Source: Desulfatitalea sp. (lineage in GTDB: Bacteria > Desulfobacterota > Desulfobacteria > Desulfobacterales > Desulfosarcinaceae). From it: a stretch of DNA of 6,040 nucleotides. Positions within the stretch are counted from its first letter, which is position 1, and every line of letters begins with the position of its first letter. The notes beneath the pieces were generated by a model. The model was not told where the DNA came from. It did no database searches and saw nothing but the letters and a program-made list of their open reading frames with translations. Positions 1 through 6,040 of this stretch are shown here, piece after piece. The stretch spans positions 1 through 6,040 of the forward strand of contig JABDRH010000541.1 of NCBI GenBank assembly GCA_013041835.1. Reading direction: 5' to 3'. The position numbers and the translations under genes were made by a program.

Positions 1-1068
1 CAGGTAACCTTCACCGCCCGGACCGAAATCGATGCCCGGAGTAACGCCCACGCAGGCATGCTGCAAAATATCGAAGGCCAAGGCGTAGGAGTCGCGTGAA
101 ATATGCCGCGCATTGACGAATACGTAGAAGGCGCCCGTGGGCTCAACCTGAATATTGAATCCCATTTGACGCAGGCGCAGGATAATATAGCGACGCCGCT
201 CGTTATAGACGGCGCGCATATGCGCCACATCGGCCTGGGCCTGGGGCAGGGTCAGGGCCGCGATGCCGGCTTTCTGGAGTGCGGCGCTGGCGGAGATAAA
301 AAAATTCTGGTGGAGCTTTTGCAAGGCCCGGGCAAACGTTTTCGGCGCGATGACATACCCCAGGCGCAGCCCGGTCATGGCATAAAGCTTGGAAAATCCG
401 TTGATGACGAAAGCGCGGTCGGTATACTCCAGGATCGAGTGCTCGCGGCCGGCATACACCAGGCCGTGGTAGATCTCGTCTGAAAGGATGTAAGGCCCCA
501 ATCCGGCGATGGCCGCCATGCGGTCGGCCGACAAGAGCGTGCCGGTCGGATTGGCCGGCGAGTTGATGAGGATCATGCGGGTGCGGTCGCCGAGCCTGTC
601 CCGGATGGCTTCGGGCCGGTATTGAAAACCGTCCGCTTCACTTACCGGTACGCTGACGCAGCGGCCGTTGAAAAAAGTGATGAAATTGGGGTAGCAGGCG
701 TAGTGGGGATCCGAAAGGATGACCTCATCACCCGCTTCGAGCAAGGCCGCGCAGGCCATGAAAATGGCCGGCGAGCTACCCGAGGTGACCACGATCTGGT
801 CCGGGTCCACCGAAACCGCGTACTTTTCATGATAGTGGGCGCTGATAGCCTCGCGCAACGCCGGCATGCCCAGACTGTGGGTATAATGGGTGCAGCCCTC
901 GGCCAGCGCCTGTGTCACGGCCTCGATGATACAAGCCGGTGTTGAAAAATCGGGCTCTCCCACCTCAAGGTGCACGACATCTTCGCCCCGGCATTCCATC
1001 TCGGTGCACTTTTCCATCACGTCCATGACGATGAAGGATGACATGTTTTTCAGGCGTTGCGTTACCAT
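1..1068 (-). CDS. Class I PLP-dependent aminotransferase (AspC-like), 3' end cut by the window
   Basis: Probable cytoplasmic aminotransferase of fold type I that moves an amino group between an amino acid and a 2-oxo acid. 356 residues are visible. Family members are usually about 380-395 long, so only the last few dozen residues, including the usual substrate-carboxylate Arg, lie beyond the left edge. Visible landmarks: GEPDFSTP at 37-44, NSPANPTG at 169-176 with the cofactor Asn173, SDEIYHG at 196-202 with Asp197 and Tyr200, the Schiff-base lysine Lys227 in NGFSKLYAMTGLRLGY, and the phosphate-binding Arg235. The ATG at 1066-1068 gives a normal N-terminus (MVTQRLKNM). It has no strong SD, and an in-frame TTG at 1075-1077 and a Met at residue 9 remain possible. 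It starts 34 bases after hisG, so it is probably read in the his operon, perhaps by translational coupling. The motifs resemble AspC-type enzymes more than histidinol-phosphate aminotransferase (HisC). The true substrate is unknown. Confidence 0.93.
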   Translation of the reverse strand, partial: MVTQRLKNMSSFIVMDVMEKCTEMECRGEDVVHLEVGEPDFSTPACIIEAVTQALAEGCTHYTHSLGMPALREAISAHYHEKYAVSVDPDQIVVTSGSSPAIFMACAALLEAGDEVILSDPHYACYPNFITFFNGRCVSVPVSEADGFQYRPEAIRDRLGDRTRMILINSPANPTGTLLSADRMAAIAGLGPYILSDEIYHGLVYAGREHSILEYTDRAFVINGFSKLYAMTGLRLGYVIAPKTFARALQKLHQNFFISASAALQKAGIAALTLPQAQADVAHMRAVYNERRRYIILRLRQMGFNIQVEPTGAFYVFVNARHISRDSYALAFDILQHACVGVTPGIDFGPGGEGYL

Positions 1069-1102
1069 GGACCGCAAGATATCATTTGTGAATGAACACG
1101 AA

Positions 1103-1978
1103 TTAGACCACTTTATTCAAAGGATACTCGATGATCCCTTCCGCCCCATTTTTCAACAGGCGGGGGATCAAATCGCGCACCACGCTGGTTTCCACCACGC
1201 TCTCCACGGCGAACCAGGAGGATTGGTAAAGAGGGGCAACGGTGGGCGCGTTGAGGCTGGGCAACAAGCCGACCACGGCCTCCAGGTTCTCTTTCGAGAC
1301 GTTCATTTTCAGACCCACCAGTTTTTCTCCCCGCAGGGCGCCCTTGAGCAGCAGGGCGATCTGCTTGATCTTCTCCTGTTTGGCCGGGTCCCGCCACGAC
1401 TGGTGGTTGGTGATGAGTTGGGTGTTGGTCTGCATCAGTTCATGGATGATGCGCAAACCATGGGCCTTGATAGTGCTGCCGGTTTCGGTGACCTCGACGA
1501 CGGCGTCGGCCAGACCTGAAACCACCTTGGCTTCAGTGGCGCCCCAGGAGAACTCGACTGACACATTGATGTTTCGTTCGGCAAAATAGCGTTTGGTGTA
1601 GCCGACCAATTCGGTGGCGATCTTTTTACCGTTCAAATCCGCTAGCTTTTTGACTTCGGAATCATAGGGCACGGCCAGTACCCAGCGCGCCGGGCGCGAA
1701 CTCACCTTGGAATAGACCAGGTCGTCGACGACATGTACATCCGATTCATTTTCCGCGATCCAATCCTTGCCGGTCAGGCCGGCGTCCAAGGTGCCGCTTT
1801 CCACATAGCGGGACATCTCCTGAGCCCGACAGATGGCGCAGTCGATGGTATCGTCATCAATTTCAGGGAAATAGCTGCGCCCATTGACGTTGATGATCCA
1901 TCCCGAACGCTTGAACAGGGCAATGGTGGCGTTTTGCAGGCTGCCTTTGGGCACCCCCAGTTTCAGCGGCAACGTCAT
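1103..1978 (-). CDS. hisG: ATP phosphoribosyltransferase, long form
   Basis: Catalyses the first committed step of histidine synthesis: ATP plus PRPP gives N1-(5-phosphoribosyl)-ATP and pyrophosphate, in the cytoplasm. The protein has 291 residues, the size of the long HisG form that carries its own C-terminal regulatory domain and needs no HisZ partner. Residues 5-15 ([11 protein letters not shown]) form the family's N-terminal strand and loop. Residues 155-171, with [17 protein letters not shown], are the PRPP-binding segment. The region from about 215 to the end, finishing in [11 protein letters not shown], matches the HisG C-terminal domain, which in known long forms binds histidine for feedback inhibition. 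The start overlaps the hisI stop as ATGA at 1975-1978. A strong SD (AAGGAGG on the minus strand, 1989-1995) lies inside the end of hisI, about 10 bases from the ATG. The gene looks intact. Confidence 0.97.
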   Translation of the reverse strand: MTLPLKLGVPKGSLQNATIALFKRSGWIINVNGRSYFPEIDDDTIDCAICRAQEMSRYVESGTLDAGLTGKDWIAENESDVHVVDDLVYSKVSSRPARWVLAVPYDSEVKKLADLNGKKIATELVGYTKRYFAERNINVSVEFSWGATEAKVVSGLADAVVEVTETGSTIKAHGLRIIHELMQTNTQLITNHQSWRDPAKQEKIKQIALLLKGALRGEKLVGLKMNVSKENLEAVVGLLPSLNAPTVAPLYQSSWFAVESVVETSVVRDLIPRLLKNGAEGIIEYPLNKVV

Positions 1979-2358
1979 TTTTGATATACCTCCTTGGGAT
2001 CGAACAGCGGTTCGCCCACTACTTCGATGTTTTGGTCGTCGGTCACCCGTTTGTAAAAACAGCTTCGGTGACCCGTATGGCAGGCTGCGCCGCCCACTTG
2101 CGCCACCTTGAGCACCACGGTGTCATCGTCGCAATCGATGCGAATCTCCTTGACCAACTGCACGTTGCCCGAAGTGAGCCCTTTGGTCCACAGGGTTTTC
2201 CGGGTGCGGCTGTAAAAGGTGGCTTTGCCGGTGCGCAAAGTGGTTTCCCACGCCTCGCGGTTCATAAAGCCCACCATGAGTACCTCGCCATCGGCATGAT
2301 CCTGCACCACAGCCGGCAGCAGGCCGTCCAACTTGTCAAAATCAAGGGCAATTGTCAT
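1975..2358 (-). CDS. hisI: Phosphoribosyl-AMP cyclohydrolase, stand-alone
   Basis: Opens the adenine ring of phosphoribosyl-AMP, the third step of histidine synthesis, in the cytoplasm. The product is 127 residues, the size of the cyclohydrolase domain alone, so it is not fused to the pyrophosphohydrolase domain (HisE) as in many enterobacteria; no hisE is seen in the window. Family motifs are clear: [13 protein letters not shown] at 48-60, the acidic metal site DCDDD at 75-79 (Asp75, Asp77, Asp79), and the zinc-site segment CHTGHRSC at 93-100 with Cys93 and Cys100. The ATG at 2356-2358 is preceded by a near-ideal SD, AGGAGG at 2364-2369, with 5 bases between. It is the first gene of the minus-strand cluster, and an 11-bp inverted repeat lies just upstream of its SD. 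Its last bases overlap the hisG start by four, which suggests coupled translation. Confidence 0.97.
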   Translation of the reverse strand: MTIALDFDKLDGLLPAVVQDHADGEVLMVGFMNREAWETTLRTGKATFYSRTRKTLWTKGLTSGNVQLVKEIRIDCDDDTVVLKVAQVGGAACHTGHRSCFYKRVTDDQNIEVVGEPLFDPKEVYQK

Positions 2359-2371
2359 TACCGCCTCCTGC

Positions 2372-2398
2372 TTTCTTAGATTCGCTCAATCTAAGAAA
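2372..2398. repeat. Perfect 11-bp inverted repeat directly upstream of the hisI SD
   Basis: The arms TTTCTTAGATT (2372-2382) and AATCTAAGAAA (2388-2398) are exact reverse complements around a 5-base loop, CGCTC. The base of the hairpin is 2 bases from the AGGAGG of hisI. In the hisI transcript it would form a stem next to the ribosome site. As DNA it is a 27-bp dyad of operator size. Either role is inference. Neither side has an immediate T-run of the kind a terminator needs. Confidence 0.8.
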
Positions 2399-2407
2399 AT
2401 GCATTTT
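2396..2407. repeat. 12-bp perfect palindrome AAAATGCATTTT
   Basis: A self-complementary AT-rich 12-mer that overlaps the right arm of the neighbouring 11-bp inverted repeat by three bases and is followed by more T residues to 2409. It may be part of the same protein-binding region. An AT-rich palindrome of this size in a short intergenic region could also be chance, so no function is assigned. Confidence 0.5.
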
Positions 2408-2451
2408 TTAGCGTGTTTCAAGTACCGATTCTCACCCCCGGAGTCAATTCA

Positions 2452-2481
2452 ATTCTCGGTCAATCCGAGATTCTTTTTCAA
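2452..2481 (-). promoter_or_regulatory. Candidate sigma-70-type promoter for the hisI-hisG cluster
   Basis: Read on the minus strand there is TTGAAA (2476-2481, 5 of 6 matches to the -35 consensus), an 18-base spacer, then GAGAAT (2452-2457, 4 of 6 to the -10 consensus). Transcription would begin near 2445, giving a leader of about 87 bases that contains the 11-bp inverted repeat. The -10 and spacer overlap a second small inverted repeat (2454-2470), as an operator might. Found by eye, and weak promoters of this kind occur by chance. Confidence 0.3.
2454..2470. repeat. 6-bp inverted repeat TCTCGG/CCGAGA
   Basis: The arms TCTCGG (2454-2459) and CCGAGA (2465-2470) flank a TCAAT loop. On the plus strand TTCTTTTT follows, which looks terminator-like, but no plus-strand gene lies upstream to terminate. 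The right half, TCAATCcgAGA, resembles TCAATCtaAGA in the larger repeat at 2372-2398, so the two may be related binding sites. It falls within the candidate his promoter. Confidence 0.45.
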
Positions 2482-2564
2482 GGATATTGCCGACGTCCGC
2501 CATTCACGGCGCGTTTCGCCTGGCGTGGCTGTCGTGCAATTTGCGCGTTGCGTCGGGCCCGAGT

Positions 2565-2594
2565 TTGCCTTAATGTAAGAATTGTTTCGATAAT
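2565..2594 (+). promoter_or_regulatory. Candidate sigma-70-type promoter for the deg-deg-msrA cluster
   Basis: TTGCCT (2565-2570, 4 of 6 to the -35 consensus), an 18-base spacer and GATAAT (2589-2594, 5 of 6 to the -10 consensus). The start would fall near 2601, leaving a leader of only about 13 bases that still holds the purine-rich SD AGGAAAGAGG (2601-2610). A 10-bp palindrome, TCGGGCCCGA, at 2553-2562 lies just upstream of the -35. Found by eye. An alternative sigma factor, as is common for Deg/HtrA genes, cannot be excluded. Confidence 0.4.
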
Positions 2595-2613
2595 TCGACG
2601 AGGAAAGAGGCTT

Positions 2614-4131
2614 ATGCAATTGTCGATCTCAAGTGTTTTGTTCAAAAGCGGGTTGATCCTTCTGCTGATCTTGTGTGCGATGGCCGACGTCGTCGCGGCC
2701 GGCGAGCGGATCGATACCCTTCGCCGGAGTCTGGTGCGCATCTATACCGTGGCGCAATCCCCTGACTATTCAACGCCTTGGGCGCCTGGGAATGCCTCTG
2801 AAGGGTGGGGCACCGGTTTTGTCATCGCCAAGAAAAGGATTTTGACCAATGCCCACGTGGTCAGCAACGCCCGCTTCATCACCCTGGAAAAAGAAGACGA
2901 CGCCCGACGCTACGAGGCACGCGTCAAGTTCATCGCCCATGACTGCGACCTGGCCATGCTGGAGGTGCTGGACCCCGACTTTTTCAAAGGCACCCAGGCC
3001 TTGCATCTTGGCGCCGTACCGGCCCTGGACTCCACGGTAACCGTCCTCGGCTACCCCATCGGCGGGAATCGGTTGTCGGTGACCCGCGGCGTGGTATCGC
3101 GGATTGACTACCGTGGCTATGCCCACTCCGGGGTGGATGCCCACCTGGTGGTTCAAATCGATGCGGCCATCAATCCGGGCAACAGCGGCGGCCCGGTAAT
3201 TCAGGAAGATCAGGTCGCGGGCGTGGCCTTCCAGGGATACAGCGGCATGGTGGCCCAAAACGTCGGCTATATGATCCCAACGCCGGTGATCGAGCGGTTT
3301 TTAAAGGACGTCGCCGACGGGCGCTACGACCGCTATGTGGATCTGGGTTTTCAGCATTTTCCATTGATCAACGCCACCCAGCGGCGTGCGTTGGGATTAG
3401 GGCCGGGTGACTATGGCGTCATGGTTGGTGAAGTGATGCGGGCCGGCGCGGCCTATGGCCACCTGGAAACCGGCGATGTACTGCTGGCCATCGACGGATT
3501 GCCCATTGCCGGCGATGGCCGGGTAAAAATGGGAAACGACCGGGTCATGCTGCACGAAGTGGTGGAGCGTAAGTTCAAAGGCGACAGCGTGGCGCTGAAG
3601 CTGCAGCGACAGGGCCGGAAAATGACGTTGACCATTCCCCTGAATACGCCCTGGCCCTACCTGATGCAGGCCAATCAATACGATGAGTTGCCGCGGTTCG
3701 TCATGTACGGCGGCATTGTTTTTCAACCGCTGTCGAGCGGTTTTTACGATGTATTGCCGAACCGATCGGTGACGTTAAGATACTACTTCTCCCAATTTTT
3801 GAGCGAGGAACTGTACCTGGAACATCCCGAAGTGGTGGTCATCAGCAAGATATTTCCGGATCCCACCACCAGCTACCTGGGCGGCTTCACCTACGGTATC
3901 GTAGACCAAGTCAACGGTGAAAAGGTGAAAGTCCTGGAAGACCTGGCGGCGGCATTCGCCCGGCCGTCCGACTTTTACGTCATTCGGCTCGTCGGTGATC
4001 CCCAGCCCCTCGTGCTCGAAGCCGGTGCTGCCCAAGAAGCCTCGCAGCGGATTCGACGCCAGTATGGCATTACACAAACGGCCCACTTGAAGGGCAGCAT
4101 CGTGCCGCCGGATTGGGCCGCCGTCCGGTAA
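2614..4131 (+). CDS. Exported Deg/HtrA-family serine protease with PDZ and C-terminal PDZ-like domains
   Basis: Probable periplasmic quality-control protease of the trypsin-like S1C (Deg/HtrA) family, 505 residues. A Sec signal peptide (hydrophobic 10-23) probably ends at VVAA/GE after residue 29. Cys21 is preceded by LIL, so it is not a lipobox. The protease domain spans about 35-235 with the full triad: His81 in LTNAHVV, Asp112 in CDLAML, Ser191 in NPGNSGGP, where the oxyanion glycine is also kept. A PDZ domain follows at about 255-345 (LETGDVLLAIDG at 284-295). A further region at about 357-470, with GFTYGIVDQVNG at 424-435, resembles the PDZ-like C-terminal domain of plant Deg2/Deg9-type proteases. 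The frame is open upstream to 2413, but the ATG at 2614 is chosen because the signal peptide begins there and AGGAAAGAGG precedes it. It leads the cluster, and its inactive paralogue starts 40 bases downstream. The exact subfamily and substrates are unknown. Confidence 0.93.
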   Translation: MQLSISSVLFKSGLILLLILCAMADVVAAGERIDTLRRSLVRIYTVAQSPDYSTPWAPGNASEGWGTGFVIAKKRILTNAHVVSNARFITLEKEDDARRYEARVKFIAHDCDLAMLEVLDPDFFKGTQALHLGAVPALDSTVTVLGYPIGGNRLSVTRGVVSRIDYRGYAHSGVDAHLVVQIDAAINPGNSGGPVIQEDQVAGVAFQGYSGMVAQNVGYMIPTPVIERFLKDVADGRYDRYVDLGFQHFPLINATQRRALGLGPGDYGVMVGEVMRAGAAYGHLETGDVLLAIDGLPIAGDGRVKMGNDRVMLHEVVERKFKGDSVALKLQRQGRKMTLTIPLNTPWPYLMQANQYDELPRFVMYGGIVFQPLSSGFYDVLPNRSVTLRYYFSQFLSEELYLEHPEVVVISKIFPDPTTSYLGGFTYGIVDQVNGEKVKVLEDLAAAFARPSDFYVIRLVGDPQPLVLEAGAAQEASQRIRRQYGITQTAHLKGSIVPPDWAAVR

Positions 4132-4171
4132 GCCGATCCCGCATGAATAGAAAACCATTGAACGAGGTGAT

Positions 4172-5749
4172 ATGCTTATAACGCGAATCGTACATGCAAC
4201 CCTTGGGATCATGATGCTTGCATCCATCACGGCGTGCGGCACCCTGCAAACGGCGCCGCCGGACATCATTAACCGGACGCCGGATCATGTGCAGGCCTCT
4301 CTTGTACGCGTTACCGTGACCAGCCAAAACTACATTTTTCATCGGCCCTGGCAGCAGAGACCGCCGGTGACCCATACAGCCATCGGTGTGGTCGTGGCCG
4401 GCGGCCAGGTGCTGGTCAACGCATCCATAGTGGCCAATCAGCGCTATATCGAGCTGGAAACGCTGGATACCCAGGAAAAACAGCCTGGGCGCGTGGCGGT
4501 TGTGGATTACGAAGCCAATCTGGCCCTGGTCGAGCCTGTGAATGCGGCCTTCAGCACAGATCGTACGCCCTTTGCCCTATCCGATGATGCCGGCATCGGC
4601 GAACATCTGACGGTGTTGCAGGTCAAACCCGACGGCGACATCATTTCCGCCAGTGGCGAGATCACCAGCGTAGAGCTGGGGGTATACTCCTTGAACAATT
4701 ATTTTCTGACCTATCGTGTAAACAGCAGCTTGCAATACCGTTTCAACAACCAGACACTGCCCGTGGTCAAAGCGGACGGTCTGGCCGGCCTGGTGTTGCG
4801 CCACAACGCAGCAGGCCAAACCATCGAGGTGATCGCCGCGCCGGTGATCCGCCATTTTCTTTTGGACGCCCGCAACGGCGACTATGAAGGATTTCCGACG
4901 GCCGGCTTTCACTTCGGCCAGACCCTGGACCCCCAACTGCGACGCTACATCGAAGTGCCCGACCCCATCGAGGGCATCTACGTGCAAAAGGTCATCAAGG
5001 GGGGACCGGCCGACCGGGCTGGGCTTCAGGCTGGTGATGTAATTACGCGCATCGGCGCCCATGAACTTTTTAACACCGGCCAATACCAGGACCCGCTTTA
5101 CGGCAAAACTTCCGCGGTGCACCTGATCCGAACGCTGGCCCAGGTGGGAGACCGCATCACCTTTACCGTTTACCGCGACGGCGCTTTGTTGCCCCTGGAC
5201 GTGATCTTGGACCATCGCAGACCGGATGAATACCTGGTGCCGCCGTATATCGTCGACCAGGCCCCCGAATACCTCATCGTGGGGGGTATGGTGCTGCAAG
5301 AACTGTCCATGCCTTACTTGCGGGAATATGGCAATGATTGGGTCACTGACGCCCCGATTCACCTGCTGTACTACCAGCAGAACCAGGATTATCTCAACGG
5401 CGAAGAGGCGCGCGAGAAGATCGTCATTGTTACCGAGGTGATTCCCACGCCTTACACCATCGGCTATGAAAACCTGAATAACGTCGTGGTGGCAAAAGTC
5501 AACGGCAAGGCCATTGGAAAGCTCGGTGATGTGCGCACCGCGCTGGCCTCGCCATTGAACGGCTTTCACAAGATCGAACTGCGGCAACACCCCAGGGTGC
5601 TTTATCTGGATCCCAAGGAACTGCCGATGATCGATCAGATCATCACCCAGCGTTACCGCATTCCCATCCCGCCTTTGGGGATGGACAACAAACCCATGCA
5701 TCCAGATCGTGGCTCGATTCAGCCCGACACAAACACGGCAGGTGAGTGA
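4172..5749 (+). CDS. Deg-like lipoprotein with all three catalytic residues replaced (pseudoprotease)
   Basis: A 525-residue paralogue of the upstream protease with the same order of parts but no protease triad. Residues 1-21 are a lipoprotein signal ending in the lipobox ITAC (Cys22). Gly at +2 would, by the E. coli Lol rule, favour the outer membrane. The degenerate protease fold spans about 38-235. By hand alignment, NAHVV becomes NASIV (His to Ser85), CDLAML becomes ANLALV (Asp to Asn116), and GNSGGP becomes NNQTLP (Ser to Gln194, with both following glycines lost). Proteolysis by the usual mechanism is therefore not expected. The PDZ domain at about 265-345 is well kept (GGPADRAGLQAGDVITRIG, 277-295), as is the C-terminal PDZ-like region at about 365-485. 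The SD is GAGGTGAT immediately before the ATG. No frameshift or stop is seen across 525 codons, so this looks like a maintained gene rather than a decaying one. Possible roles are an anchor, adaptor or regulator of the active protease; these are inference. Confidence 0.88.
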   Translation: MLITRIVHATLGIMMLASITACGTLQTAPPDIINRTPDHVQASLVRVTVTSQNYIFHRPWQQRPPVTHTAIGVVVAGGQVLVNASIVANQRYIELETLDTQEKQPGRVAVVDYEANLALVEPVNAAFSTDRTPFALSDDAGIGEHLTVLQVKPDGDIISASGEITSVELGVYSLNNYFLTYRVNSSLQYRFNNQTLPVVKADGLAGLVLRHNAAGQTIEVIAAPVIRHFLLDARNGDYEGFPTAGFHFGQTLDPQLRRYIEVPDPIEGIYVQKVIKGGPADRAGLQAGDVITRIGAHELFNTGQYQDPLYGKTSAVHLIRTLAQVGDRITFTVYRDGALLPLDVILDHRRPDEYLVPPYIVDQAPEYLIVGGMVLQELSMPYLREYGNDWVTDAPIHLLYYQQNQDYLNGEEAREKIVIVTEVIPTPYTIGYENLNNVVVAKVNGKAIGKLGDVRTALASPLNGFHKIELRQHPRVLYLDPKELPMIDQIITQRYRIPIPPLGMDNKPMHPDRGSIQPDTNTAGE

Positions 5750-6040
5750 TGGGTACCGGCGCATCCTATTTGGAGACAGCGACCTTTGCCGGCGGCTGTT
5801 TTTGGTGTACCGAGTCGGATCTCTCGCTGCAAGACGGCGTCCACAAAGTGATTTCCGGCTACACCGGCGGCCATAAGCCCGACCCCTCCTATGAAGAGGT
5901 CTGCACCGGCCACACCGGCCACCTGGAAGCGGTACAGGTGCATTTCAATCCCGATGTCATCAGCTACGAACAGCTACTGGACATTTTCTGGCGCTCCATC
6001 GATCCCACCGACCCGGGCGGCCAGTTCGTGGATCGAGGCG
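5749..6040 (+). CDS. msrA: Peptide methionine sulfoxide reductase A, 3' end cut by the window
   Basis: Reduces the S-form of methionine sulfoxide in oxidised proteins back to methionine, normally with thioredoxin as electron donor. Only the first 97 residues are visible. Key features: the active-site motif GGCFWCTE at 15-22 with catalytic Cys17 and a second Cys at 20, then SGYTGG, YEEVCTGHTGH with its conserved glycines and His, and IDPTDPGGQFVDRG at the edge, all typical of MsrA. The ATG shares its A with the TGA stop of the preceding gene (TGATG), and AGGTGA lies just before, so translation is probably coupled. There is no signal peptide before the catalytic motif, so a cytoplasmic location is expected. 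Whether the gene continues into an MsrB domain cannot be seen. Confidence 0.96.
   Translation, partial: MGTGASYLETATFAGGCFWCTESDLSLQDGVHKVISGYTGGHKPDPSYEEVCTGHTGHLEAVQVHFNPDVISYEQLLDIFWRSIDPTDPGGQFVDRG

Noticed and set aside
890..1519. 209-codon plus-strand open frame across the aminotransferase-hisG junction
   Set aside because: It lies opposite two strongly recognised genes, has no convincing family motif, and is best explained as a shadow frame.
1975..2358. Possible HisI-HisE fusion
   Set aside because: The reading frame ends after the cyclohydrolase domain at 127 residues and overlaps hisG directly, leaving no room for a HisE domain.
2454..2478. Stem followed by TTCTTTTT, looking like a plus-strand rho-independent terminator
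   Set aside because: The stem is only 6 bp and no plus-strand gene lies upstream of it. It is better kept as an inverted repeat within a possible his promoter.
2413..2613. 67-codon in-frame upstream extension of the active Deg protease
   Set aside because: The extension is rich in Arg and Cys and would bury the signal peptide. The ATG at 2614 has an SD and gives a normal export signal, so the upstream stretch is treated as intergenic.
2674..2676. Cys21 in the signal peptide of the active protease as a possible lipidation site
   Set aside because: The preceding residues are Leu-Ile-Leu, and a lipobox needs a small residue just before the Cys. A signal-peptidase I site at VVAA/GE fits better.
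4577..5764. 395-codon open frame on the minus strand opposite the pseudoprotease gene
   Set aside because: It is antisense to a well-supported lipoprotein gene with its own SD and domain motifs. Its translation is low-complexity (rich in Val, His, Gln, Gly) with no recognisable motif, as expected of a shadow frame in GC-rich coding DNA.
1..6040. Mobile elements, CRISPR arrays, tRNA or rRNA genes
   Set aside because: No transposase, integrase, spaced direct repeats, tRNA cloverleaf or rRNA sequence was seen. All long stretches are accounted for by recognised genes and one 255-base intergenic region.

Overview
The window looks like chromosomal DNA from a GC-rich Gram-negative bacterium. The evidence is one Sec-exported protease, one lipoprotein and strong Shine-Dalgarno (SD) sites. 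The gene content and style (stand-alone HisI, long-form HisG followed by an AspC-type aminotransferase, plant-like Deg proteases) would suit a Desulfobacterota (deltaproteobacterial) relative. That placement is an inference from general resemblance, not a search result.

Layout: two divergent gene clusters are separated by a 255-base intergenic region. On the minus strand, reading leftward, are hisI (phosphoribosyl-AMP cyclohydrolase), hisG (long-form ATP phosphoribosyltransferase) and a class I PLP-dependent aminotransferase that runs off the left edge. hisI and hisG overlap by the four bases ATGA, and the aminotransferase starts 34 bases after hisG, so the three genes look like one operon. 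It covers the first and third steps of histidine synthesis plus an aminotransferase whose substrate cannot be read from the sequence.

On the plus strand is a second compact cluster. It holds an exported Deg/HtrA-type serine protease with an intact His-Asp-Ser triad, then a paralogous lipoprotein of the same domain layout in which all three catalytic residues are replaced (Ser, Asn, Gln), then the start of msrA (peptide methionine sulfoxide reductase A), which runs off the right edge. The gaps are 40 bases and a one-base TGATG overlap, so co-transcription is likely. The pairing of an active Deg protease with a membrane-anchored, catalytically dead partner is the most interesting item here. The msrA link suggests a protein-damage theme, but MsrA has no visible signal peptide and probably acts in the cytoplasm.

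The divergent intergenic region carries a perfect 11-bp inverted repeat directly upstream of the hisI SD, a second related inverted repeat about 77 bases away, and plausible but unproven promoters for both clusters. No RNA genes, mobile elements or CRISPR arrays were seen.
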